Source: Halomonas beimenensis (GTDB lineage: Bacteria; Pseudomonadota; Gammaproteobacteria; Pseudomonadales; Halomonadaceae). Taken from it: 64,000 nucleotides of DNA. The stretch covers positions 3,534,001-3,598,000 of the forward strand of contig NZ_CP021435.1 of assembly GCF_002549795.1 (NCBI RefSeq), given 5' to 3'. Shown here one piece after another: positions 7,585 through 15,136 of this stretch; position 1 is the first letter of the stretch; each line of letters starts with the position of its first letter. The position numbers were made by a program, and so were the translations under genes. The notes beneath the pieces are model-generated. The model worked only from the letters and a program-made list of their open reading frames with translations. It was not told the origin of the DNA and ran no database searches.

Positions 7585-8688
7585 TTACAGGCCCCCTGCC
7601 AATCGCCCCTCCAGCGCATAGGGCGCCGGGTCGAGGATCGGCGCCCGGCCCAGCAACTCATCGACCATCAGCCGCGTCGCGGCCGGCGCCAGCACCAGGC
7701 CGTTGCGGTAGTGGCCGGCATTGACGTGCAGGTTCTCGAGACCGGGCACCGCACCGATGAAGGGCACGCCATCCGGCGAACCGGGACGCAGCCCCGCCCA
7801 GTGATGCTCCACCAGGCAATCGGCCAGCGCCGGCACGATCCGGGTGGCCGAGGCCCAGAGCGACTCTCTCGCCTCTCCGGACACCGTCTTGTCGAATCCC
7901 GCGTCCTCCAGGGTCGAGCCGGCGAGCACGCGGCCATCGGCCCGGGGAATGACGTAGCGCCCATCCATCAGCACGACGCGGTTCACCAGTCCGGGCGGCG
8001 CCTTGAAGAGGATCATCTGCCCCTTCACCGGGCGCACCGGCAGCGTGATCCCGACCTCCTCCAGCAGAGCCGCCGCCCAGGCGCCGCCACAGACGAGGAC
8101 CTGATCGGCGGCCACCGGGCCCTGAGAGGTCTCGACGGCCGTCACCCGGCCGCCCGCCTGGCGGAAGCCCCGCACCTCGCACTCCTCGCGCAGGGTAACG
8201 CCTTGCATCGCGCTCAAGCGGGCATGGAGGGCCCGGGTGAGCCGCGGATTGCGGATGCTGCCCAGGGTCGGCATCCACAGCGCCTCCTGACACCCTGGGG
8301 CGACTTCCGGTTCCTTGGCATAGAGGAAGTCGGCCGATACCCGCTCCAGCGGCTTACCCACCTCCCGGGCCCAGGCCATGGCGCGCGCCTCGTCCTCGAC
8401 GCGCAGGTAGAGCAGGCCTTTCTGGCGATACTCCGGGTCCACCCCGGTTTCCTCGTACAGCCGCAGGGCCAGTTCGGGGTAGTAGCCTTCCGACCAGCCG
8501 GAAAGACGGGAGATGGGCGCCGTATAGCGCCAGGGATAGAGCGGCGAGACGATGCCGCCTCCGGCCCAGGAAGCCTCACGACCGCAACGGCCGCGTTCGA
8601 GCAGGGTCACCGAATGGCCGGCATCGGCCAGTTGCAGGGTCGTCATCATGCCGATGACGCCCCCGCCCACGACGAGAAAATCGCTCAC
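7585..8688 (-). CDS. thiO: Glycine oxidase ThiO
   Basis: 367-aa FAD enzyme of the DAO family. In thiamine synthesis it oxidises glycine to iminoglycine for the thiazole ring. The N-terminal Rossmann motif is VVGGGVIGMMTTLQLADAGHSVTLLERG, followed by the CGREASWAGGGIVSPLYPWRY block typical of ThiO. The C-terminal AGLRPGSPDGVPFIGAVPGLENLHVNAGHYRNGLVLAP matches the substrate/FAD region. The GTG at 8688 is preferred because the FAD motif starts 6 residues later; the upstream open frame to 8766 looks non-coding. No other thi genes are nearby. Confidence 0.9.
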   Translation of the reverse strand: MSDFLVVGGGVIGMMTTLQLADAGHSVTLLERGRCGREASWAGGGIVSPLYPWRYTAPISRLSGWSEGYYPELALRLYEETGVDPEYRQKGLLYLRVEDEARAMAWAREVGKPLERVSADFLYAKEPEVAPGCQEALWMPTLGSIRNPRLTRALHARLSAMQGVTLREECEVRGFRQAGGRVTAVETSQGPVAADQVLVCGGAWAAALLEEVGITLPVRPVKGQMILFKAPPGLVNRVVLMDGRYVIPRADGRVLAGSTLEDAGFDKTVSGEARESLWASATRIVPALADCLVEHHWAGLRPGSPDGVPFIGAVPGLENLHVNAGHYRNGLVLAPAATRLMVDELLGRAPILDPAPYALEGRLAGGL

Positions 8689-8783
8689 GAGCTGTGTCCG
8701 AGTTGACTGACGGAGGGGGCACGGCGGCCGACGGATAGTAAGAGTCAGCTCAATGGAAAGCGGCACTTCCCGGGAGGCCCGAC

Positions 8784-9347
8784 ATGGTCGCCGACGCCGT
8801 CGCTAGACCTTACCATACCGGCCCGCAGCACGGCCCCGCAAAGGACGGCCAGCGCGGACTGACGTTGATCGAACTGCTGGTCGCCCTGACCGTGCTGGTC
8901 ATCCTGGCCACCTGGGCGGTGCCCGGCTTCCAGCGCTTCAGCGCCCGCAACGAGGTCGCCGCGGAAACCCAGCGCATCGTGAGGGCGCTGTCCCTGGCGA
9001 GGAATGCTGCCATCATGAAGCGGAGTACAATATCGGTATGCGCGAGCCAGGGCCCCACCTACACCCATTGCAACTTCAACGACTGGTCATTGGATTGGGT
9101 CATCGTCGAGGGTGAAGCAACGGGGGGCAGCCTGGCCGAAAACACCATCCTGCAGGCGCTTCACCCCGTAGATGGCGTCACCGTATCGTTCAACCGAAAT
9201 GACCGACCGATCCGGTTTTCGGCCATCGGCTGGTCACAAGGCTATAACGGCACTTTCGCGATCTGTGGACGAAATAGCGAAAGTGCAACGGCCATTATTG
9301 GAAACACTGGGCGTGTACGCACCGAACCCACATCGCCCGACTGCTGA
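8784..9347 (+). CDS. fimT: FimT/GspH-type minor pseudopilin
   Basis: 187 aa. The prepilin peptidase site is G25|LTLIELLVAL with Glu at position 5 of the mature protein, followed by a hydrophobic helix and a GspH/FimT-like globular domain with cysteines (ICGR, SPDC end). The 25-residue leader is long for a type IV prepilin, but the ATG has a good ribosome-binding site (GGGAGG, 8772-8777). A minor pilin that would prime type IV pilus assembly in the inner membrane. Its 3' end converges on the pilX-like gene with a 40-bp gap. It is a paralogue of the fimT-like gene at 11650-12156, not a duplicate. Confidence 0.85.
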   Translation: MVADAVARPYHTGPQHGPAKDGQRGLTLIELLVALTVLVILATWAVPGFQRFSARNEVAAETQRIVRALSLARNAAIMKRSTISVCASQGPTYTHCNFNDWSLDWVIVEGEATGGSLAENTILQALHPVDGVTVSFNRNDRPIRFSAIGWSQGYNGTFAICGRNSESATAIIGNTGRVRTEPTSPDC

Positions 9348-9387
9348 GATTCGCGTTCCGAAGTCTATGTCTCAGGTACCGGAGAGC

Positions 9388-10599
9388 TTACAGGAGCTCT
9401 TGCCAACTAGTGACCTCCGTCTCCGCATAGGTGCTGACATTATTGGACATCCACTCCTGCTGTAGGGACGTCGGCAAGAGATTAAAGGCCGCCGTCAGTG
9501 CATCCGCATCGTAGGAGTAGGCCGCATTCCCCCCTCCGTTGGTGACGACATCGGCATCCGAATAGTTCGTTTGGGTATTTCCCTGCTCGTCCGTCGTGGT
9601 CACAAGCGGCATTGGCGCCATGATCAAGGCACCGTTCATGCCGCCATGCCCACCCCCGGAGATGCCGAAGGTATCGCCCTGAACGATAATCAGGCCATCG
9701 AACTGTGGCGTCCCCGAGGTGCCGTAGTCGCCCTCCACGATCAGTATGCCCGAGCCGCTGGCGTTGCCACTCAGCGTCAGATCCCCCTCCACGACCGTGA
9801 TCATGTTATCCAGATTCGTCTTGTCGTTTCCGGTGGTATCGATTTCAGAAATCACCTGGCCATTAGAATTGCCAGGATCATTCGCATACGACTTTATATC
9901 AGCCACGAATTGTGAAAAAGCCGCCGGATCGGTCAACAGGCTTTCACTGACTTCCGTAGAGATACCCCCATTGTAATTATCTTCACGCCCCGCACCCTCG
10001 ATCGCATTCACGACGGTATCATAATCGGAATCAGATGGATCACTAGGATCATCATCAGGAGAGTGTGTCGAGATCGCTGGACGTTGACCACCACTCACAC
10101 TTTCATCGACCGCCCCCTCGACGATGAAAGAGTTGGAGTTGGGTGCATCAAAGGAATTGATATGCCCTGGAAAGTTTATGGTAGAAAGGCCGAGGAAGGT
10201 TGAGTCGGCCTGTGTATACCCTATCTGGATGGTCCGGACGATCTGGCCTGCTTCACCCTGAACGGTGATGCGAATGGCATCTACGCCGGAACGACATGTT
10301 TCCACTCGAAAGCCTGCCGTAGCATCCTGGGTATTCGAGACGGACTGCAGTCCGCCATAAGAGGGCGAACCGGTACAGTCAGAGAAATCCGAAGGACCTT
10401 GACCGGAACTCTTTAACGCAGCAAGCTGCTCCGATGCTCCGTATTCGGCGGCCATCAAGGCATTGGCACTGGCTCTATTATTCCCGGTCGAAGCTTCTTC
10501 GAGCTGAGCCGTCTGCAACCCTCCTACCGCCACCACCAGAGCACCGACCAGGAGTACCAGGCTGACCGTCAAGGCCATCCCCTGCTGTTTGATTTTCAT
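9388..10599 (-). CDS. PilX-like minor pilin with a large C-terminal repeat domain
   Basis: 403 aa, about twice the length of a classical PilX (roughly 170-200 aa). The N-terminus KIKQQG|MALTVSLVLLVGALVVAVGGLQTAQLEE fits the PilX_N domain: cleavage after Gly7 and no Glu5, as usual for PilX. Residues ~185-215 are Asp/Ser/Pro-rich. Residues ~270-330 carry short glycine-rich turns (SGSGILIVEGDYG, FDGLIIVQGD, GGGHGGMNGALIMAP) that look like a beta-helix, as found C-terminal in some PilX_N proteins. It is the last gene of pilE-fimT-pilV-pilW-pilX, where pilY1 would normally follow. AT content is visibly higher than in flanking genes. Confidence 0.8.
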   Translation of the reverse strand: MKIKQQGMALTVSLVLLVGALVVAVGGLQTAQLEEASTGNNRASANALMAAEYGASEQLAALKSSGQGPSDFSDCTGSPSYGGLQSVSNTQDATAGFRVETCRSGVDAIRITVQGEAGQIVRTIQIGYTQADSTFLGLSTINFPGHINSFDAPNSNSFIVEGAVDESVSGGQRPAISTHSPDDDPSDPSDSDYDTVVNAIEGAGREDNYNGGISTEVSESLLTDPAAFSQFVADIKSYANDPGNSNGQVISEIDTTGNDKTNLDNMITVVEGDLTLSGNASGSGILIVEGDYGTSGTPQFDGLIIVQGDTFGISGGGHGGMNGALIMAPMPLVTTTDEQGNTQTNYSDADVVTNGGGNAAYSYDADALTAAFNLLPTSLQQEWMSNNVSTYAETEVTSWQELL

Positions 10600-10623
10600 A
10601 AGACCTCCAGTGGCTCAAGACCA

Positions 10624-11226
10624 TCAGTCAAAAATTGACACCGAATGGCTGACCATCCGCATTTCGATCGTGTTCTTGGAAGCCGCCGCATTCGAAAACG
10701 TGTTGTCCGAACTCGACAGCGTCATGGTCACATCGATGAAGCGATCATCCGTGCCTCGATCGAACACCAGGCCATCAACCCCGGACAGGACCCTCTGCGC
10801 ACCGGTATTCCCGCTGACGGAGCAGAAGGGAACAACCACCAGAAAGCTTTCTCCCAACCCGGCATCCTCTTCACTGTAATACTCCAAGGCTTCCAAAGCC
10901 TCTGATGCAGGGCAATAGAGCTCACTGAAAGGTGGGTCTGCAGCATCATCCGTGTAATTGATTTGAAGATTTCCCGCACTGGCATCAGGCACCCCACCAC
11001 TCACTGGATAAGCGGTGAAGGAAGCACGCACTTCATTGCCCACGACATTGCTGAAATAGCTAACCACTTCCTGCCGAGCCGCGACATCGGCAATCGCCCG
11101 GGAGGACTGCAGAGTCATCAAGTAAACCTGTGACACACCCAGCACGACCAGTAGGCCAAGCACCAGGGCGATCATCAGCTCCACCAAGGTGAAGCCTTGT
11201 TGAGATCTTGAGCCAGCAGCTTTCAT
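10624..11226 (-). CDS. pilW: Type IV pilus minor pilin PilW
   Basis: 200 aa. Prepilin leader MKAAGSRSQQG|FTLVELMIAL with Glu5, then VLGLLVVLGVSQVYLMTLQSSRAIADVAARQE, the PilW signature region. PilW is part of the minor-pilin priming complex at the pilus tip. Its ATG overlaps the pilV stop by 4 bp (11223-11226), so translation is coupled. Confidence 0.9.
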   Translation of the reverse strand: MKAAGSRSQQGFTLVELMIALVLGLLVVLGVSQVYLMTLQSSRAIADVAARQEVVSYFSNVVGNEVRASFTAYPVSGGVPDASAGNLQINYTDDAADPPFSELYCPASEALEALEYYSEEDAGLGESFLVVVPFCSVSGNTGAQRVLSGVDGLVFDRGTDDRFIDVTMTLSSSDNTFSNAAASKNTIEMRMVSHSVSIFD

Positions 11227-11657
11227 GGCGCCACTCCCCCGGGCAACTTGGCCCGGTAGACGAGTCTCGCGGTATCCGTCTCGCTGCTAAAGCGCCCCTC
11301 ACTCCACCGTACGGTCACCGTATAAAGACAAGGGTCCGATGCATCGGCCACGATGTCTGAGCCACTGTCTTCCATCTCCTCGAGGATACCGTTCCAGGCA
11401 GCATACCAAGCAGCAGTGACGTCGGCAGGGGCAGGACAGGTCGTGTTATCGCTCCACAACTCGGCCCAGAGTCGCTCTACCCCATCCTGAGCGGCGGCCG
11501 TTGCCAGGGTGCGCTGATACGCCACGCCCGTTGACTGCAGCCCCTTGAGCTCCATGGCGGCCAAACCCAAAACTCCCACCGACAGAACAAGCACGGCGAT
11601 CAACACTTCAAGAAGAGTGAACCCATGCTGCCACCGTATTCCTGATGACTTAAGCAC
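11223..11657 (-). CDS. pilV: Type IV pilus modification/minor pilin PilV
   Basis: 144 aa from the GTG at 11657. Prepilin site QHG|FTLLEVLIAVLVLSVGVLGLAAMELKGLQ, the standard PilV N-terminus; globular part is cysteine-bearing (TTCPAPADV, DPCLYTV). The GTG gives a 14-residue leader and overlaps the fimT stop by 8 bp, consistent with coupling. An ATG at 11675 is an alternative. Confidence 0.87.
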   Translation of the reverse strand: MLKSSGIRWQHGFTLLEVLIAVLVLSVGVLGLAAMELKGLQSTGVAYQRTLATAAAQDGVERLWAELWSDNTTCPAPADVTAAWYAAWNGILEEMEDSGSDIVADASDPCLYTVTVRWSEGRFSSETDTARLVYRAKLPGGVAP

Positions 11658-12156
11658 AACTGCGCCCCACCACATTTCCCGACAACTCGACACAGACCTG
11701 CTGCGTATCGCCATCGTGCGTGATATCTACCTGGACATTCCCCCCACCGGAGACCAGCCTACCTACTGCATTGAACGTGACATTCGAATTGGTGATGGTG
11801 AGGGCAGGTATCGCCCCCTCATGATTTCGAACCATCAAACAGTTCGGGTCGGCTGTACTGGTACAGTCGATTGCACCAAGACCAGACCCATCATCGAGCT
11901 TGACCTCGAGCCTCCAGCCAGCTCCATCACCATCTGGCGTCATGACAGCCGTGACTGGCTCCCTTCTTTTCAAGGCTTCGCTCCGAGCGAACCGGAACCC
12001 CGACAGCACTTGATAGTACTCCGCTTCCAGACGATTCTGAGCGATCAACCCCTGAAAACTCGGTACGGCTACCGTTAGCAGAATCACCCCGACGGCCAGA
12101 GTGACCAGCAACTCGATCAGGGTGAATCCTCCCATTTTGTTATCACCAGCAGCCAT
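11650..12156 (-). CDS. fimT: FimT/FimU-type minor pilin
   Basis: 168 aa. Leader MAAGDNKMGG|FTLIELLVTLAVGVILLTVAVPSFQGLIAQNRL, matching the FimT/FimU N-terminus, then a GspH-type domain with NAVGRLVSGG and a C-terminal disulphide pair (CVELSGNVVGRSC). It overlaps pilE upstream by 14 bp and pilV downstream, placing it second in the operon. Expected role: tip priming complex of type IV pili. Confidence 0.88.
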   Translation of the reverse strand: MAAGDNKMGGFTLIELLVTLAVGVILLTVAVPSFQGLIAQNRLEAEYYQVLSGFRFARSEALKRREPVTAVMTPDGDGAGWRLEVKLDDGSGLGAIDCTSTADPNCLMVRNHEGAIPALTITNSNVTFNAVGRLVSGGGNVQVDITHDGDTQQVCVELSGNVVGRSCA

Positions 12157-12565
12157 CGGGAGTCCTCACACCCTGATGATTCAAGGTCAAGTTTCCGCAG
12201 TCATCGGTGGATTGAGCTCCCTGCGGTGATGCAGTCAAGGTGTAACTGGAAGCAGAGGCGGTAATACTGACCGAGTAGAAGCCTTCATCCGATGTCGAAG
12301 TTCCGCTGGGACAGCTCCCAGCCGTGTAATCGTTGCTGACCGTGTAACAACGCTCAAGCTGGCCTGCAAGATTGCTGAGTGCCGACATGCCATCCGTCCT
12401 TCTGGCCTCCTGGACGTACTGCGTATAGCTGGGATAGGCGATGGCCGCGAGGATGGCGATCACCGCCACGGTGATCATCAGCTCGATCAGCGTGAAGCCG
12501 AGCATCGCCCGCGTGGGGCGGTGACGCTGGGCTCCTGCTTGGCAAGGGGGGGTCGTCCTGGTCAC
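12143..12565 (-). CDS. pilE: Type IV minor pilin PilE
   Basis: 140 aa from the GTG at 12565. Prepilin site MLG|FTLIELMITVAVIAILAAIAYPSYTQYVQEARRTDGMSAL, the standard PilE N-terminus. The globular part has a YTVSNDYTAGSCP region and a C-terminal DCGNLTLNHQGVRTPDGCW disulphide loop. The GTG is preceded by GGAGAGG, giving a 23-residue leader; an ATG at 12505 would leave only three leader residues and is unlikely. Here pilE leads the operon, whereas in Pseudomonas it follows pilY1. Confidence 0.88.
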   Translation of the reverse strand: MTRTTPPCQAGAQRHRPTRAMLGFTLIELMITVAVIAILAAIAYPSYTQYVQEARRTDGMSALSNLAGQLERCYTVSNDYTAGSCPSGTSTSDEGFYSVSITASASSYTLTASPQGAQSTDDCGNLTLNHQGVRTPDGCW

Positions 12566-12948
12566 TCCGCGTGCCTCTCCACCCTGGTTACATTTGGTTT
12601 CAGTATGTATCAACTTCCGGGACTCCGATAGGGCGAGTGTGACATCTCCCATCCTTGGGGTGAGCGCCGGCAAACCTCCCGCCAGGCAGAGGGGCTGGCC
12701 TTCCTGGTGACGGTGCGGCGAGGAATACCGTGACCACGGGCTTCGTGGACCTAGGCAAGGTGCCACTCGCCTGTATGACGGCTCGGTCTGGAATATAGGC
12801 ATCTGTTGTCATTACCAATCGGTCTTAGCCATGCAGGGAGCAACGGCGATCATGTCCGGCTGCCTTCCCGCTCGACTATGCCGAAGCGATCAATCCTGAC
12901 TCGCCAGACATGAGGATCCTCACCCTGTTGCAGGGACAGCCTTCACAC
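12566..12948 (-). other. Long leader/intergenic region upstream of pilE
   Basis: About 380 bp without a credible gene. On the minus strand a possible -10 TATATT lies at 12792-12797, with a weak TTGGTA 15 bp upstream. This would give a ~220-nt 5' leader for pilE. Inside it, GGCGAG and CTCGCC (12766-12771 and 12717-12722) can close a stem around the small hairpin CCACG/CGTGG. No known riboswitch consensus was recognised. Confidence 0.4.
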
Positions 12949-12983
12949 AAACGCCGCCTTCCCGGCGGGGAAGGCGGCGTTTT
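12949..12983 (-). terminator. Terminator downstream of ispH
   Basis: 14-bp stem AAACGCCGCCTTCC (12949-12962) with GGAAGGCGGCGTTT (12969-12982), 25 bp past the ispH stop. The stem ends in A/T runs on both strands. It separates the ribF-ispH operon from the pilin operon. Confidence 0.8.
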
Positions 12984-13007
12984 CCCGTCGCGATGGGGCC
13001 TGCCGGC

Positions 13008-13961
13008 TCACTCGCTGGCGATGACCCGTTCGCGCAGCTCCCGGGGCATGGAGAAGGTGATGGTCTCCTCGCGGCCGGCGAGCTCCTCCGGGGCGGTCGC
13101 CCCCAGGGCCTGGAGCCGCTCGATCACGCCCTTGACCAGCACCTCGGGCGCGCTGGCGCCGGCGGTCACGCCCACGGCGCTCACGCCCTCGAGCCAGGCC
13201 GGGTCGATCTGGTCGGCGTTGTCGATCAGGTAGGCAGCGGTGCCGACCCGCTCGGAGAGTTCGCGCAGGCGGTTGGAGTTGGAGCTGTTGGGACTGCCCA
13301 CCACCAGCACCAGGTCGCAGCCGGCGGCCAGTTCGCGCACGGCGTCCTGGCGGTTCTGGGTCGCGTAGCAGATATCGTCCTTGCGCGGTCCCTGTATCTC
13401 GGGGAATTTCTCGCGGAGGGCGTCGATCACCCGGGCGGTGTCGTCCATGGAGAGCGTGGTCTGGGTCACGAAGGCCAGCCGGGCCGGGTCCTTCACCTCG
13501 AGGTCGGCCACGTCCTTCTCGTCCTCGACCAGGTAGATGCGCCCGCCGTGGGAGGTGTCGTAGCGCCCCATGGTGCCCTCCACCTCGGGATGGCCCTCGT
13601 GGCCGATCAGGATGCACTCCTGGCCGCGGCGAGCGTAGCGCAGCACCTCCATGTGGACCTTGGTGACCAGCGGGCAGGTGGCGTCGAACACCTTGAGTCC
13701 GCGACGCTCGGCCTCCTCCTGCACGGCCCGGGACACCCCGTGGGCCGAGAAGATGACGATGACGTCGTCCGGGACCTCGTCGAGCTCCTCGACGAAGACG
13801 GCCCCGCGCTCGCGAAGGCTGTCGACGACGAAGCGGTTGTGGACCACCTCGTGACGCACGTAGATGGGCGGATCGAAGACGTCCAGGGCCCGGTTGACGA
13901 TCTCGATGGCGCGATCGACGCCGGCGCAGAAGCCGCGGGGATTGGCCAGCTTGATTTGCAT
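13008..13961 (-). CDS. ispH: 4-hydroxy-3-methylbut-2-enyl diphosphate reductase
   Basis: 317 aa, full length. The last enzyme of the MEP pathway, an iron-sulphur protein making IPP and DMAPP. Three cluster cysteines are in conserved blocks: [16 protein letters not shown] (C12), [11 protein letters not shown] and [11 protein letters not shown]. The substrate motif [12 protein letters not shown] is present. Start ATG 13961 ([11 protein letters not shown]) matches the family; the frame is open further upstream without similarity. Last gene of ribF-ileS-lspA-fkpB-ispH, a classic gammaproteobacterial order. Confidence 0.96.
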   Translation of the reverse strand: MQIKLANPRGFCAGVDRAIEIVNRALDVFDPPIYVRHEVVHNRFVVDSLRERGAVFVEELDEVPDDVIVIFSAHGVSRAVQEEAERRGLKVFDATCPLVTKVHMEVLRYARRGQECILIGHEGHPEVEGTMGRYDTSHGGRIYLVEDEKDVADLEVKDPARLAFVTQTTLSMDDTARVIDALREKFPEIQGPRKDDICYATQNRQDAVRELAAGCDLVLVVGSPNSSNSNRLRELSERVGTAAYLIDNADQIDPAWLEGVSAVGVTAGASAPEVLVKGVIERLQALGATAPEELAGREETITFSMPRELRERVIASE

Positions 13962-14072
13962 GATTTGCCTTGCCTTGATGCTGGGCATCGTTGCATGGGA
14001 TGGGTCGAGAGGCGCCGCCATCGCGCAGCAAGCAAGCTGCACTGCCACGACACCCCGGCAGCCACGCCTCGC

Positions 14073-14528
14073 TCAGTGGGTGGTGGCGGGCTTCACGTCG
14101 ATGATCTCGACCTCGAAGGTCAGGGTACGCCCCGCCAGGGGATGGTTGAAGTCCACTTCCACCTGTTCATCGTCGACGCGCTTGATCACCCCGGGGAGTT
14201 CGCCGCCGGAGGGATCGGCGAAGGACATCACCATGCCCACTTCGGGCTCCTCGCTGTCGAAGTCCTCGCGCTTGAGCACCTGGATGTTCTGGGGGTTGTG
14301 CTGGCCGAAGCCATGCTCGGGGGCGATCTCGAAGCTGCCGGACTCGCCGGCGCCGAGGCCCTTGAGCGGTTGCTCGAAGCCCGGCGGCAGGTTGCCGTCC
14401 CCCACCTGGAAGGTGGCCGGCGCCTTGTCGCGGGTGGAGTCCACCTGGGTACCGTCTTCCAGCTTGAGGGTGAAGTGCAGGGTCACTTCCATGCCCTCGT
14501 CGATGCGGTGGGCGTGTTGGTCGCTCAT
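14073..14528 (-). CDS. fkpB: FKBP-type peptidyl-prolyl isomerase, SlpA/FkpB type
   Basis: 151 aa. A single FKBP domain with the SlyD/SlpA-type insertion (EIAPEHGFGQHNPQNIQVLKRE). VTLHFTLKLEDGTQVDSTRDKAPATFQVGDGNLPPGFEQPLKGLGAGE matches the FKBP N-terminal half, and VDFNHPLAGRTLTFEVEIIDV the C-terminal half. No signal peptide, so cytoplasmic folding helper. The ATG at 14528 starts the homology. It is in its usual place between lspA and ispH. Confidence 0.92.
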   Translation of the reverse strand: MSDQHAHRIDEGMEVTLHFTLKLEDGTQVDSTRDKAPATFQVGDGNLPPGFEQPLKGLGAGESGSFEIAPEHGFGQHNPQNIQVLKREDFDSEEPEVGMVMSFADPSGGELPGVIKRVDDEQVEVDFNHPLAGRTLTFEVEIIDVKPATTH

Positions 14529-14598
14529 AGTCTCTCTCGAAGCAATTGTCGGGGCACGGGGTGCTGCCGCTTGGATGACGAGGCGCGCTTCGGGTTCC

Positions 14599-15126
14599 TC
14601 AGGGACGGCGCCGGGCACGGCGGCGTTCGCCGAACACCGACTCCCAGATCAGCCCGATGGCCCCCAGGGTGATGCCGATGTCCGCCACGTTGAAGGCCGG
14701 GTAGTACCAGCCGGCGACATGGAAGGACAGGAAATCCACCACGTAGCCGTGGACCAGCCGGTCGTAGAGGTTGCCCAGGGCGCCGCCGATGATCAGCGCC
14801 AGCGACGCCGCCAGCCACTTCTCGTCGGCCTTCAGGCGGCGCAGCCAGAGGGTCAGTCCGACGCTGGCCGCCACCGCGACGGTGGCGAAGAACCAGCGCT
14901 GCCAGCCGGGGTGGTCGGCCAGGAAGCTGAAGGCCGCCCCGGTGTTGTGCAGCAGCGTCAGGTCGAAGAAGGGCAGCACCGCCACCGGCTGGGCATAGGC
15001 CAGCAGGCTCGAGGCCAGGGCCTTGGTGCCCAGGTCCAGCACGACCCAGGCGACCGCCAGCCACAGCCAGCGCAGCGGCTTGTGCATGGGTGCCGCCTCG
15101 GCGGCGCCCTTCGGGGTCTCGGGCAT
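14599..15126 (-). CDS. lspA: Lipoprotein signal peptidase (signal peptidase II)
   Basis: 175 aa inner-membrane aspartic protease that removes signal peptides from prolipoproteins such as BamD. Four membrane helices are expected. The catalytic aspartates are in NLYDRLVHGYVVDF and FNVADIGITLG, and the LLHNTGAAFSFLADHPGWQRWFF loop is conserved. ATG 15126 is preceded by GAGGGGG, giving a 13-residue polar lead before MHKPLRW; a later ATG at 15087 is possible. It starts 10 bp after ileS. Confidence 0.95.
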   Translation of the reverse strand: MPETPKGAAEAAPMHKPLRWLWLAVAWVVLDLGTKALASSLLAYAQPVAVLPFFDLTLLHNTGAAFSFLADHPGWQRWFFATVAVAASVGLTLWLRRLKADEKWLAASLALIIGGALGNLYDRLVHGYVVDFLSFHVAGWYYPAFNVADIGITLGAIGLIWESVFGERRRARRRP

Positions 15127-15136
15127 GGTGACCCCC

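Noticed and set aside
12566..12800. c-di-GMP (GEMM) riboswitch upstream of pilE
   Set aside because: The conserved core and tetraloop-receptor sequences are not present on the minus strand.
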